The position numbers and the translations under genes are program-made. This document shows, piece by piece, positions 53,223 through 61,612 of a DNA stretch of 64,000 nt (position 1 is the first letter of the stretch; each line of letters opens with the position of its first letter). The notes beneath the pieces were generated by a model that did no database searches, had not been told where the DNA came from, and saw only the letters and a list, made by a program, of their open reading frames with translations. This stretch comes from Pseudomonas wadenswilerensis (GTDB lineage: Bacteria; Pseudomonadota; Gammaproteobacteria; Pseudomonadales; Pseudomonadaceae), in NCBI RefSeq assembly GCF_900497695.1, contig NZ_UIDD01000011.1:124001-188000 (forward strand), in the 5' to 3' direction.

Positions 53223-55091
53223 TTAAACCCACAGCTTCTTGATATCACGCCCGCCGCAGGTCAGGTTGACCATTGCGCGGGTAACCATGACGGCCGTGAA
53301 CATCGAGGTGAAAATCCCGAGGGACATGGTAACCGCGAAGCCCTTGACCGGGCCGGTACCCATGGCGAAGAGGATGCCGCCGACCAGCAAGGTGGTCAGG
53401 TTGGCGTCGACAATCGCCGTGTAGGCACGGTTGAAGCCTTCGTGGATGGCGCGTTGCACCGACATGCCATTGGCCAGCTCTTCGCGGATCCGCGAGAAGA
53501 TCAGCACGTTGGCGTCGACCGCCATACCCATGGTCAGGACGATACCGGCGATACCTGGCAGGGTCAGCGTCGCCCCCAGCAGGGACATCAGCGCCAGCAG
53601 CATGACCATGTTACCGGCCAGGGCGATGGTCGCGATCAGGCCGAAGAAGCGGTAGATGGCCATGATGAACAGCGAGACGAACAGCATGCCCCACAGGGAA
53701 GCGTCGATACCCTTGGTGATGTTGTCGGCACCCAGGCTCGGGCCGATGGTGCGCTCTTCAGCGAAGTACATCGGCGCCGCCAGGCCACCGGCACGCAGCA
53801 GCAGGGCCAGTTCCGACGATTCGCCCTGACCGTTCAGGCCAGTGATACGGAACTGGCTGCCCAGTGGCGACTGAATGGTCGCCAGGCTGATGATCTTCTT
53901 CTCTTCGGTGAAGGTCTGCACGGCAACGTCTTTCTCGACGCCGTCGACCATCTGCTTGACGTAGCGCGTGGTAGGACGCTGTTCGATGAAGATAACCGCC
54001 ATGCTGCGACCGACGTTGCTACGGGTAGCGCGGCTCATCAGCTCGCCGCCATGACCATCCAGACGGATGTTCACTTGCGGACGGCCTTGCTCGTCGAAGC
54101 TGGCCTGAGCGTCGGTGACCTGGTCACCGGTGATGATCAGGCCACGCTCGACCGCCGCCGAACGACCGCCTTCGCGGAACTCGAAGGTTTCGGTGGTGGC
54201 TTTCGAGGCACCAGGCTCAGCGCCCAGGCGGAATTCGAGGTTGGCGGTCTTGCCGAGAATACGCTTGGCTTCGGCGGTGTCCTGCACGCCTGGCAGCTCG
54301 ACCACGATGCGGTTGGCACCCTGGCGCTGAACCAGTGGCTCGGCTACACCCAGCTCGTTGACGCGGTTACGTACCGTGGTCAGGTTCTGCTTGATCGAGT
54401 ATTCACGGATTTCCGCGACCTTGGCCGGGGTAATCGCCAGGCGCAGCACGGACAGGCCGTTACGCTCGGTGGTGGTCAGCTCGAAATCATTGAAATTCTT
54501 GCGGATCAGGCTACGGGCCTGTTCGCGGGATTCATCATCGGAGAAGCCCAGCTGGATGCCGCCATCTTGTTGCGGCAGGCTGCGGTAGCGCACGCGCTCT
54601 TTGCGCAGCAGGCTTTTGACTTCGCCTTCGTAGACTTTCAGGCGGGCCGACATGGCCTTGTCCATGTCCACTTCAAGCAGGAAGTGCACACCACCGGAAA
54701 GGTCCAGACCCAGCTTCATCGGGCTTGCGCCCAGGTTGCGCAGCCATTGCGGGGTAGTCGGGGCCAGGTTGAGCGCTACTACATAGTCGTCGCCCAGTGC
54801 CTTGCGCACTACGTCCTTGGCTGGCAGTTGGTCTTCCTGTTTGGTCAGGCGCACCAGGCCAACCTTGCCCTTCTCGCCCAGGCTTGCAGCCTTGACCTGG
54901 ATACCGGACTCATTGAGCGCTTTGCTCACGCGGTCCAGATCGGCCTGAGTGACCTGCAGTGCAGTACTGGCACCGCTGACCTGAACGGCCGGATCATCAG
55001 GGTAGAGGTTGGGAGCGGAATAAATAAAACCGATCGCCAGTACCACCAGGATCAGTGCGTATTTCCACAGAGGGTATTTGTTCAGCATCAC
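53223..55091 (-). CDS. secD: Protein-export membrane protein SecD
   Basis: This 622-residue inner-membrane protein has a large periplasmic domain after the first membrane segment ('YALILVVLAIGFIYSAPNL'). Family features are 'LGLDLSGGVHFLLEVD' and, near the last membrane region, 'GMAVDANVLIFSRIREE'. The start could be the ATG at 55091 or the next one at 55088. It forms a complex with SecF and YajC. Confidence 0.97.
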   Translation of the reverse strand: MMLNKYPLWKYALILVVLAIGFIYSAPNLYPDDPAVQVSGASTALQVTQADLDRVSKALNESGIQVKAASLGEKGKVGLVRLTKQEDQLPAKDVVRKALGDDYVVALNLAPTTPQWLRNLGASPMKLGLDLSGGVHFLLEVDMDKAMSARLKVYEGEVKSLLRKERVRYRSLPQQDGGIQLGFSDDESREQARSLIRKNFNDFELTTTERNGLSVLRLAITPAKVAEIREYSIKQNLTTVRNRVNELGVAEPLVQRQGANRIVVELPGVQDTAEAKRILGKTANLEFRLGAEPGASKATTETFEFREGGRSAAVERGLIITGDQVTDAQASFDEQGRPQVNIRLDGHGGELMSRATRSNVGRSMAVIFIEQRPTTRYVKQMVDGVEKDVAVQTFTEEKKIISLATIQSPLGSQFRITGLNGQGESSELALLLRAGGLAAPMYFAEERTIGPSLGADNITKGIDASLWGMLFVSLFIMAIYRFFGLIATIALAGNMVMLLALMSLLGATLTLPGIAGIVLTMGMAVDANVLIFSRIREELANGMSVQRAIHEGFNRAYTAIVDANLTTLLVGGILFAMGTGPVKGFAVTMSLGIFTSMFTAVMVTRAMVNLTCGGRDIKKLWV

Positions 55092-55151
55092 GCCGCCCGT
55101 TCAAGACGCGGGGCGCCTTGCGCGCCCCGTCGATTGGTAAAAAACTGAAAC

Positions 55152-55487
55152 TTAGATCGCTTTGAGCGTGCCTTTAGGCAGGGTCGCGGCTACGGCGCCC
55201 TTCTGGAACTTCAGCTCGACGTTGTCGGACACTTCCAGAACCACGAAGTCGTCGGCAACTTTGACGATCTTGCCGGCGATACCGCCGTTGGTGACAACTT
55301 CGTCACCTTTTTGCAGGTTGCTCAGCAGGTTCTTCTGCTCTTTGGCACGTTTGGCCTGCGGGCGCCAGATCATCAGGTAGAAGATGACCAGGAAACCGAC
55401 CAGGAAAATCCACTCGAAGCCAGTACCGGCTGGGCCGGCGGCTGGGGCAGCTGCGTCCGCGTATGCGGCAGGGATCAGAAAGCTCAT
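55152..55487 (-). CDS. yajC: Sec translocon accessory protein YajC
   Basis: This is a 111-residue single-span membrane protein. The membrane helix 'GFEWIFLVGFLVIFYLMIW' is followed by a small soluble domain ('LLSNLQKGDEVVTNGGIAGK'). It associates with SecDF and AcrB in E. coli. It lies 47 bases after tgt. Confidence 0.95.
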   Translation of the reverse strand: MSFLIPAAYADAAAPAAGPAGTGFEWIFLVGFLVIFYLMIWRPQAKRAKEQKNLLSNLQKGDEVVTNGGIAGKIVKVADDFVVLEVSDNVELKFQKGAVAATLPKGTLKAI

Positions 55488-55534
55488 TTAGCACTCCAGT
55501 TGCAAATCAGTACTTGTTAGGGATCGACAGAACA

Positions 55535-56668
55535 TCAGTCCAAGGGCGGCACAGGCAGCCCGCGCTTGGCGTAAAAGGCATCGACAAAGGCGGCCAATGT
55601 ACCTTGTTGAATAGCCTCGCGTAAACCAGCCATCAACCGCTGGTAATGGCGCAAGTTATGGATCGTATTCAACATACTGCCCAACATTTCGCCGCATTTA
55701 TCCAGGTGATGCAGATAAGCACGGGAGAAGTTCTGGCAGGTATAGCAATCGCAGGTCGCGTCCAGGGGCGAATCATCGTGGCGATGGAACGCGTTACGGA
55801 TTTTCAGCACGCCGGTATCGACAAACAGATGACCGTTGCGCGCGTTGCGCGTGGGCATCACGCAATCGAACATGTCGACGCCGCGGCGCACACCCTCAAC
55901 GAGATCTTCCGGCTTGCCTACCCCCATAAGGTAACGAGGTTTGTCAGCCGGCATGCGCCCTGGCAGGTAATCCAGGACCTTGATCATTTCGTGCTTGGGC
56001 TCGCCCACCGACAGGCCGCCGATGGCCAGGCCGTCGAAGCCGATCTTTTCCAGGCCTTCGAGCGAGCGCATGCGCAGGTTTTCGTGCATGCCACCCTGGA
56101 CAATGCCGAACAGCGCCGCGGTGCTGTCGCCGTGGGCGTTTTTCGAGCGCTGGGCCCAGCGCAGGGACAGCTCCATGGATACGCGGGCGACGTCTTCATC
56201 GGCCGGGTACGGGGTGCATTCGTCGAAGATCATCACCACATCCGAGCCCAGGTCGCGCTGGACCTGCATCGACTCTTCCGGGCCCATGAACACCTTGGAG
56301 CCGTCGACCGGCGAGGCAAACGTCACGCCCTCTTCGCGGATCTTGCGCATGGCGCCCAGGCTGAACACCTGGAAACCACCGGAGTCGGTAAGGATCGGGC
56401 CCTGCCACTTCATGAAGTCGTGCAGGTCGCCATGGGCCTTGATCACCTCGGTGCCCGGGCGCAGCCACAGGTGGAAGGTGTTGCCGAGGATCATGTGCGC
56501 GCCGATCGCCTCGATGTCGCGCGGCAGCATGCCCTTGACCGTGCCATAGGTGCCCACCGGCATGAACGCCGGGGTCTCGACCACGCCACGGGGGAAGGTC
56601 AGGCGGCCGCGACGGGCCTTGCCGTCGGTGGCGAGCAATTCGAAGGACATACGACAGGTGCGACTCAT
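55535..56668 (-). CDS. tgt: Queuine tRNA-ribosyltransferase
   Basis: This 377-residue zinc enzyme exchanges guanine-34 for preQ1 in tRNAs Asp, Asn, His and Tyr. The catalytic aspartate segment 'LTDSGGFQVFSLG', 'MPTRNARNGHLF' and the zinc motif 'CDCYTCQNFSRAYLHHL' are clear. The ATG at 56668 is used because it overlaps the queA stop (ATGA) and follows GAGGA; an ATG at 56650 is an alternative start. Confidence 0.96.
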   Translation of the reverse strand: MSRTCRMSFELLATDGKARRGRLTFPRGVVETPAFMPVGTYGTVKGMLPRDIEAIGAHMILGNTFHLWLRPGTEVIKAHGDLHDFMKWQGPILTDSGGFQVFSLGAMRKIREEGVTFASPVDGSKVFMGPEESMQVQRDLGSDVVMIFDECTPYPADEDVARVSMELSLRWAQRSKNAHGDSTAALFGIVQGGMHENLRMRSLEGLEKIGFDGLAIGGLSVGEPKHEMIKVLDYLPGRMPADKPRYLMGVGKPEDLVEGVRRGVDMFDCVMPTRNARNGHLFVDTGVLKIRNAFHRHDDSPLDATCDCYTCQNFSRAYLHHLDKCGEMLGSMLNTIHNLRHYQRLMAGLREAIQQGTLAAFVDAFYAKRGLPVPPLD

Positions 56669-57714
56669 GCTTGATCCTCGGGGCCGCGTGGCGCCGGATT
56701 GCGGGTGATGAACATGGCATCACCGTAACTGAAGAAGCGGTACCCGTTCTCGACCGCCGCCGCGTAGGCAGCCATGGTCTCGGGGTAACCGGCGAAGGCT
56801 GAAACCAGCATCAGCAGCGTGGATTCAGGCAAATGGAAGTTGGTCACCAGGGCATCGACCACATGGAATGGCCGGCCTGGGAAGATGAAGATATCGGTGT
56901 CGCCACTGAACGCCTTGAGCTCGCCATCACGGGCGGCGCTTTCCAGCGAGCGCACGCTGGTGGTGCCCACGGCTACCACCCGCCCGCCACGGGCGCGGCA
57001 CGCGGCCACGGCGTCGACCACATCCTGGCCGACCTCCAGCCACTCTTTATGCATGTGGTGGTCTTCGATGCGCTCGACCCGCACTGGCTGGAAGGTACCA
57101 GCCCCCACGTGCAGGGTGACGAAGGCGGTTTCCACGCCTTTGGCGGCGATCTTGGCCAGCAGCTCTTCATCGAAGTGCAGGCCGGCGGTTGGCGCGGCCA
57201 CGGCGCCAGCGCGCTCGGCGTACACCGTCTGGTAGCGCTCGCGGTCGGCGCCCTCATCCGGACGGTCGATGTACGGCGGCAGCGGCATATGGCCGACGCG
57301 ATCGAGCAGTGGCAGCACCTCTTCGGCAAAACGCAGCTCGAACAGCGCATCGTGACGGGCGACCATCTCGGCCTCGCCACCGCCATCGATGACGATCGGC
57401 GTGCCCGGCTTGGGCGCCTTGCTCGAACGTACGTGGGCCAGTACCCGGTGGCTGTCGAGTACGCGCTCGACGAGGATCTCCAGCTTGCCGCCGCTGGCCT
57501 TCTGGCCGAACAGACGCGCCGGAATCACCCGGGTATTGTTGAACACCATCAGATCGCCCGGGCGCAAATGCTCGAGCAGGTCGGTGAACTGGCGATGCGC
57601 CAGTGCCCCGCTCGGCCCGTCCAGGGTCAGCAGCCGGCTGCTATGGCGCTGCGCCAGCGGATGGCGAGCGATCAGGGAATCAGGAAGCTCAAAGGAGAAA
57701 TCGGCGACGCGCAT
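56665..57714 (-). CDS. queA: S-adenosylmethionine:tRNA ribosyltransferase-isomerase QueA
   Basis: This 349-residue enzyme adds the ribosyl part of SAM to preQ1-tRNA to form epoxyqueuosine. It begins 'MRVADFSFELPDSLIARHPL' and has 'VFNNTRVIPARLFGQK', 'PTAGLHFDEELL', 'HVGAGTFQPVRVE' and 'ATGTTSVRSLES'-type blocks (here 'AVGTTSVRSLESA'). The ATG at 57714 gives the standard length. It is coupled to tgt, the preceding step in queuosine synthesis. Confidence 0.96.
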   Translation of the reverse strand: MRVADFSFELPDSLIARHPLAQRHSSRLLTLDGPSGALAHRQFTDLLEHLRPGDLMVFNNTRVIPARLFGQKASGGKLEILVERVLDSHRVLAHVRSSKAPKPGTPIVIDGGGEAEMVARHDALFELRFAEEVLPLLDRVGHMPLPPYIDRPDEGADRERYQTVYAERAGAVAAPTAGLHFDEELLAKIAAKGVETAFVTLHVGAGTFQPVRVERIEDHHMHKEWLEVGQDVVDAVAACRARGGRVVAVGTTSVRSLESAARDGELKAFSGDTDIFIFPGRPFHVVDALVTNFHLPESTLLMLVSAFAGYPETMAAYAAAVENGYRFFSYGDAMFITRNPAPRGPEDQA

Positions 57715-57781
57715 GATGGTGTTCGGTTCGACAGGGCCGGAAAGTTTAGCCGAAATGGTGAAAATTGACCATGAAACCTGA

Positions 57782-57810
57782 TTGACCAACGGTAGGCGCC
57801 TCTCTATACT
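57782..57810 (+). promoter_or_regulatory. Promoter of tRNA-Leu
   Basis: TTGACC (57782–57787) and TATACT (57805–57810) are spaced by exactly 17 bases. A GC-rich discriminator (TCGCCGCCAC) follows, as in stringently controlled stable-RNA promoters. The mature tRNA begins 13 bases after the −10 element. Confidence 0.85.
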
Positions 57811-57822
57811 TCGCCGCCACAA

Positions 57823-57907
57823 GCCCTGATGGCGGAATTGGTAGACGCGGCGGATTCAAAATCCGTTTTCGAAAGGAGTGGGAGTTCGAGTCTCCCTCGG
57901 GGCACCA
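57823..57907 (+). tRNA. tRNA-Leu (anticodon CAA)
   Basis: The 85-base sequence folds as a class II tRNA with a long variable arm. The acceptor strand GCCCTGA pairs with TCGGGGC (one G·T pair), followed by the discriminator A and an encoded CCA. The anticodon loop TTCAAAA shows CAA, which reads UUG codons. The T arm has GTTCGAGTC. Confidence 0.96.
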
Positions 57908-57918
57908 AACGCAACAAG

Positions 57919-57944
57919 AAACCGACCCTAGGGTCGGTTTTTTT
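57919..57944 (+). terminator. Intrinsic terminator after tRNA-Leu
   Basis: AAACCGACCC and GGGTCGGTTT form a stem around TA, followed by a T-run, 12 bases past the tRNA end. Confidence 0.92.
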
Positions 57945-58063
57945 GTGCCCGGCAGATCAGGCGCTGCACCTGTCGGTGGATTTCATCGCCGTGAGGCAGA
58001 CACGCCCAACGCGCCGTTATTGCAACACGTGCAGGCCTAGCGCATTGCGCAGTGGATAGCCCC

Positions 58064-58576
58064 TTATTGCACCACCCCACACGCAATCCGCGCCCCACCA
58101 CCACCCAACACTTGCGGATGATCGCTGTGGTTATCACCGCCGCCATGCACCATCAGCGCATGGCCCTTGAACTCTTCGGCCTTCAGGCGTGGCGCCAGGA
58201 CCGGATAACGGGCAGTGCCGTCGGCGCTGACATACAGGGCCGGCAAGTCGCCTTTATGCCCGGCATCGTCGTATGGGCCCAGGTGTTTTTTACTCTGTTG
58301 CGGATCCCAGTGCCCGCCCGCGGCACCTGCCGGTGTGGTCTTGCCATCGGCGGTTGCCGGTGCACAGGAAGGCTGTTCGTGCAGGTGAAAACCGTGTACG
58401 CCCGGCGGCAAGTCGCGCAGGTCAGGCGTGAGCAGGGTGCCGTATTGGTTCTGCTCGAGGGTGATGGTACCGACCGGTTTGGCGCTGCCGTCGGCGCCCA
58501 CCAGGGCCAGTTCCACAGTCTGGGCCTGGGCGGCGCCCGCTGTTGCCAGGGCGGCAGTGAACAAGAGTGCTTTCAT
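58064..58576 (-). CDS. sodC: Periplasmic Cu/Zn superoxide dismutase
   Basis: This 170-residue enzyme detoxifies superoxide in the periplasm. Signal peptide MKALLFTAALATAGAAQA. Copper/zinc ligands are in 'GVHGFHLHEQPSC', 'AAGGHWDPQQSKKHLGPYDD', 'AGHKGDLPALYV' and 'HALMVHGGGDNHSDHP'; the disulfide partner is in 'GGGARIACGVV'. The ATG follows AAGGAG. It is monocistronic and lies convergent with the tRNA-Leu terminator. Confidence 0.95.
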   Translation of the reverse strand: MKALLFTAALATAGAAQAQTVELALVGADGSAKPVGTITLEQNQYGTLLTPDLRDLPPGVHGFHLHEQPSCAPATADGKTTPAGAAGGHWDPQQSKKHLGPYDDAGHKGDLPALYVSADGTARYPVLAPRLKAEEFKGHALMVHGGGDNHSDHPQVLGGGGARIACGVVQ

Positions 58577-58715
58577 GGTGTTGCTCCTTGTGGGTCGATG
58601 CAGCCGAAGAGCACCTTATCAAGGAGACCCTTGGTCCGGCGTGGGGATTGCATTACCGGCTTTGTCAAAATGTGTAGGATCACTGTCCCCCCTCATTTGC
58701 AGATCGAGTCGCGCC

Positions 58716-59192
58716 ATGCAATTGACCCACCGCCCCGTCCAGCCTCAGGACATCGCTGCCATCTGCTGCTTCCCCCAGGGCCCGGACGAGCTGTTCTACA
58801 TGTTCCCCAAGGCCAAGTACCCGCTGACACCCGCGCAACTGAGCGAGGCCATCGCCCAGCGCAGCGGCTCGACCGTGGTCGTGGGCGACGGTACGGTGCT
58901 GGCCTTTGCCAACTTCTACAAGGCCGAGCACGGCGGCGTTTGCGCCCTTGGCAATGTGGTGGTGGCCCCCGCCGCGCGCGGCCATGGCGTAGCGCGGTAT
59001 CTGGTGCAGAGCATGATCGAACTGGCGCGCCGTCAGTTCGAGGCCCGTGAAGTACAGGTCTCATGTTTCAACAGCAACACCGCCGGGCTGCTGCTTTATC
59101 CACAGCTGGGCTTTACACCCTTCGCCATCGAAGAACGCCAGGGTCCCGGCAATACACGGGTGGCGTTGGTGCAGATGAAGCAGACGCTGTAG
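58716..59192 (+). CDS. GNAT-family N-acetyltransferase
   Basis: This 158-residue acetyltransferase has the acetyl-CoA-binding motif A as 'LGNVVVAPAARGHGVARYLV' and a C-terminal 'VSCFNSNTAGLLLYPQLGF' segment. The ATG at 58716 (MQLTHRPVQPQDIAAICCFP) gives a typical GNAT length. Substrate is unknown. It is divergent from sodC. Confidence 0.88.
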   Translation: MQLTHRPVQPQDIAAICCFPQGPDELFYMFPKAKYPLTPAQLSEAIAQRSGSTVVVGDGTVLAFANFYKAEHGGVCALGNVVVAPAARGHGVARYLVQSMIELARRQFEAREVQVSCFNSNTAGLLLYPQLGFTPFAIEERQGPGNTRVALVQMKQTL

Positions 59193-59268
59193 CCCATCGA
59201 TGAGCTGCAACGAACCTTGAGCGCGCGGCGGCGTCCGATCCTGTGCATCCGCCGTTCGAGGTTCACCT

Positions 59269-60171
59269 GTGAAAGACACCATTGCCCGCAAATACCGCCT
59301 GATCGTCAAAACCCTCGGCTACGTCGGCTGGTCGCTGTTCTGGCTGCTGATCTGGGACGTGCTGGTAACCATCGACTTCATGCTGTTCTTCAACAGCAAG
59401 TTCACCCTGCCCTTGATGCCGCTGACCCTGCTCGGTTCGGCGCTGGTGGTGCTGGTCAGCTTTCGCAACAGCAGCGCCTACAACCGCTGGTGGGAAGCGC
59501 GCACCTTGTGGGGCGGGCTGGTCAACAGTTCACGCAGCTTTGCCCGCCAGGTGCTGACGCTGATCGATGATTTGGATGACGGCGTCAACCCGATCAAGAC
59601 GACGTTGCTGCGCCGCCATATCGCCTATGTGAACTGCCTGGCCGCACACCTTCGCGGCGAACCGTGCCCGGATGAACTGATGGCCTTCATCCCGCCCGAA
59701 GAATTCGCCCGGCGCAGCCGCTCGAACAACTTCGCCAACGACATCCTCACCGGCTCTGCAGCGCTGCTAACCCGCGAATACAAGGCCGGGCGCCTGGACA
59801 GCATTCGCCTGGCGCGGCTGGAATCGACCCTGGTCGACCTGTCCAACAGCCAGGGCGGCATGGAGCGCATCGCCAACACGCCCCTGCCCTACCCTTACGT
59901 GTATTTCCCGCGGCTGTTTATTTCGCTGTTCTGTTTGATCGTGCCGATCGGGCTGGTCGAATCGCTGGGCTGGTTTACCCCGCTGGCGTCGACCGTGGTG
60001 GGGTTTATGCTGCTGGCCATCGAGCGCATCGGCACGGATTTGCAGAGCCCGTTCCGGATCAGTGAGCATCAGATTCAGATGGATGCGATTTGTGAAACCA
60101 TCGAAAGGAATTTGGAGTCGATGCAACGGGATGCGCAGTGTGGGGAGCTGGTTGGCGAATCTACCCATTGA
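59269..60171 (+). CDS. Bestrophin-family (UPF0187/YneE-like) membrane channel
   Basis: This 300-residue membrane protein begins at a GTG at 59269 (KDTIARKYRLIVKTLGYVGW). Family features are 'LVSFRNSSAYNRWWEARTLW' (the bestrophin 'RWWEAR' block), 'RRHIAYVNCLAAHLRGE' and 'RLFISLFCLIVPIGLVESLGWFTPL' (cited in part). Bacterial homologues form pentameric ion channels. No membrane partner is encoded nearby. Confidence 0.9.
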   Translation: MKDTIARKYRLIVKTLGYVGWSLFWLLIWDVLVTIDFMLFFNSKFTLPLMPLTLLGSALVVLVSFRNSSAYNRWWEARTLWGGLVNSSRSFARQVLTLIDDLDDGVNPIKTTLLRRHIAYVNCLAAHLRGEPCPDELMAFIPPEEFARRSRSNNFANDILTGSAALLTREYKAGRLDSIRLARLESTLVDLSNSQGGMERIANTPLPYPYVYFPRLFISLFCLIVPIGLVESLGWFTPLASTVVGFMLLAIERIGTDLQSPFRISEHQIQMDAICETIERNLESMQRDAQCGELVGESTH

Positions 60172-60193
60172 CGTGCAATCGAGTGCGGGCGAC

Positions 60194-60493
60194 TCAGAGT
60201 CTCGACGAAGCATGAGGGTGGGCCAGAAGATCAATCCCTAGCGCCCGGATGACCTTCAGCACAGTGTCAAAACGAGGCTTCGCACCAGGGGTCAACGCCT
60301 TGTACAGGCTCTCGCGCCCCAATCCACTGGCAGTTGCGATCTGGCTCATGCCTCGAGCCTTGGCGATATAGCCGAGGGCGCGAATCAGTTCGTCATGATC
60401 ACCATCCGCCAGCACTTGAGAGAGGTACTCGCTGATTGCCTCATCGCTATCGAGCAACGCGGCCATATCAAACGTAGTAAGTGACAAACTCAT
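60194..60493 (-). CDS. Antitoxin, HigA/COG3636-type helix-turn-helix protein
   Basis: This is a 99-residue DNA-binding antitoxin of the 'putative addiction module antidote' family. The N-terminal 'TTFDMAALLDSDEAISEYLS' and the helix-turn-helix 'QIATASGLGRESLYKALTPG' are characteristic; the end is 'LKVIRALGIDLLAHPHASSRL'. It begins 1 base after the end of the upstream toxin gene, the usual toxin-first order. It looks intact, whereas its toxin is frameshifted. It could still bind the palindrome upstream of the toxin. Confidence 0.9.
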   Translation of the reverse strand: MSLSLTTFDMAALLDSDEAISEYLSQVLADGDHDELIRALGYIAKARGMSQIATASGLGRESLYKALTPGAKPRFDTVLKVIRALGIDLLAHPHASSRL

Positions 60494-60494
60494 A

Positions 60495-60769
60495 TCAAAT
60501 TTCCTTGGCCAGCTTCCTGGCCAGTTGGATATCAACAGATTGCGATGACTTGTCACCACCTGCCAACAAAACAATGACTACACCGTCCCGAGCCGTGAAA
60601 TACACCCGATAACCCGCCCCCACATCGATGCGCATCTCGGACACCTGACCACCGACGGACTTCACATCTCCCAGATTTCCCGCCGTGCAATTGCCACCCT
60701 TGCACGCATGTCGCGTACGGAAATCAACCAAGAGGTGAATCTGGGCGTCTGCAAAACACTGTATTTCAA
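60495..60769 (-). pseudogene. RelE-type toxin (addiction-module killer protein), frameshifted
   Basis: From a TTG at 60769 the frame reads 'KYSVLQTPRFTSWLISVRDM' then 'RARVAIARR' and stops at 60662. A second frame contributes 'GNLGDVKSVGGQVSEMRIDV' through 'GYRVYF' and 'VVIVLLAGGDKSSQSVDIQL' to the stop at 60495. Together they make a RelE/ParE-superfamily toxin of the COG3657 type. The joined length is about 22 bases short of an intact homologue, so a small deletion in the middle (about 60675–60690) shifted the frame. The catalytic-site region is probably disrupted. Programmed frameshifting or sequencing error are less likely alternatives. Confidence 0.8.
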
Positions 60770-60781
60770 GGCTCACACCAA

Positions 60782-60799
60782 TGTATCCCATTGGATACA
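60782..60799. promoter_or_regulatory. Perfect palindromic operator candidate of the toxin–antitoxin operon
   Basis: TGTATCC-CATT-GGATACA is a perfect 7-4-7 inverted repeat, 13 bases upstream of the toxin TTG start. It is the natural site for autoregulation by the antitoxin. Confidence 0.65.
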
Positions 60800-61194
60800 A
60801 GCAAGCAACCAGCAACCCACACCTATCATCGCCTGGCCAGAAATTTGGCCGGGTTATGCAGATGCCTGAAGATGGCAACAATGACACCGAGAGAAAGGTT
60901 GCTGGATACCGCTGTTTCGCTGTTTCGTGTAGTCCATTTCCCAAGCATAATCCCCAGGCACTTCAGTTGTTGCGCCTGCGTCGCTAGCTGCCTAGTCTTG
61001 GCCAGTCGTTGCCAAATCAACGACCGGTTTTGACAGACCGCTGTTGATACAGTCGCACTGCTCTATGGCAGCTGTGCGTGGGGCACATTCGTGTGCGCCG
61101 GTTCCTGTATCACCGGTCTGTCAACCCACGTACTGCTGCCACCCTCCTGTTTGACAGCGGGTTTGTGGCGGCTCGACCGATACAGGAGTTGACC
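60800..61194. other. Gene-free region upstream of the DUF6124-like gene
   Basis: I see no convincing coding frame, RNA gene or repeat in this stretch. It must hold the promoter of the small gene at 61195 and part of the toxin–antitoxin control region. Two TTGACA hexamers are present, but without −10 elements at proper spacing. Confidence 0.5.
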
Positions 61195-61431
61195 ATGCTG
61201 AAAATAGTCCCCGATCCCCCGCATCTCCCCACCGATTCCCCTCATTGCCTCGAAGACATCCTCGTACAGGCCGGCGAGCATCTGACCTGTGCCCTGGCTG
61301 TCAGCCAGCAAGCAGTGTTGTTACATCCCGATTTGCATGGACAGGCGCTGGTGCGTACTGCCCTGCACGAGATGGAAACAGCGCGCTGGCGGGTTGAGCA
61401 GGCGCTGGCCTGCGTTCAGATAGCCCACTGA
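61195..61431 (+). CDS. Small Pseudomonas-type protein, DUF6124-like
   Basis: This is a 78-residue protein starting 'MLKIVPDPPHLPTDSPHCLE' after CAGGAGTT. The opening 'K(I/V)xPxPP' and the following short helix resemble DUF6124-type proteins common in Pseudomonas, which are often encoded in several copies. It is shorter than typical members and has two helical stretches ('ILVQAGEHLTCALAVSQQAV', 'LVRTALHEMETARWRVEQAL'). Function is unknown. A REP cluster follows immediately. Confidence 0.65.
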   Translation: MLKIVPDPPHLPTDSPHCLEDILVQAGEHLTCALAVSQQAVLLHPDLHGQALVRTALHEMETARWRVEQALACVQIAH

Positions 61432-61434
61432 TAG

Positions 61435-61594
61435 CGAGCGCTTCGCGCTCGATCGCTGGCAAGGCCAGCTCCCACAGGGTTCGGCGAACACAGGTCCACT
61501 GTGTGTGGCAGCTTGATTAGGACAACTGCTTCACAGGTCCGGCGAACAGAGATCCACTGTGGGAGCCGGCCTTGCCGGCGATGGGCGGCAAGGC
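61435..61594. repeat. REP cluster with two intact and two decayed copies
   Basis: Intact cores: ATCGCTGGC..CTCCCACA (61452–61476) and TGTGGGAG..CCGGCGAT (61558–61582). Between them are two imperfect copies of a roughly 40-base unit containing '(T/C)CGGCGAACA..CCACTGTG' (about 61471–61513 and 61530–61569), including degenerate REP halves. The right-hand copy ends about 20 bases before the next gene's ribosome-binding site. Confidence 0.8.
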
Positions 61595-61612
61595 CGACCC
61601 GAGGATCACCCC

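Noticed and set aside
57823..57907. tRNA-Leu as an integration (att) site of an island
   Set aside because: No integrase gene and no partial tRNA repeat are visible downstream within the window; the genes beyond look ordinary.
61435..61594. CRISPR-like spaced repeats
   Set aside because: The units are inverted, imperfect, of unequal spacing and match the REP family found elsewhere in the window; no cas genes are present.
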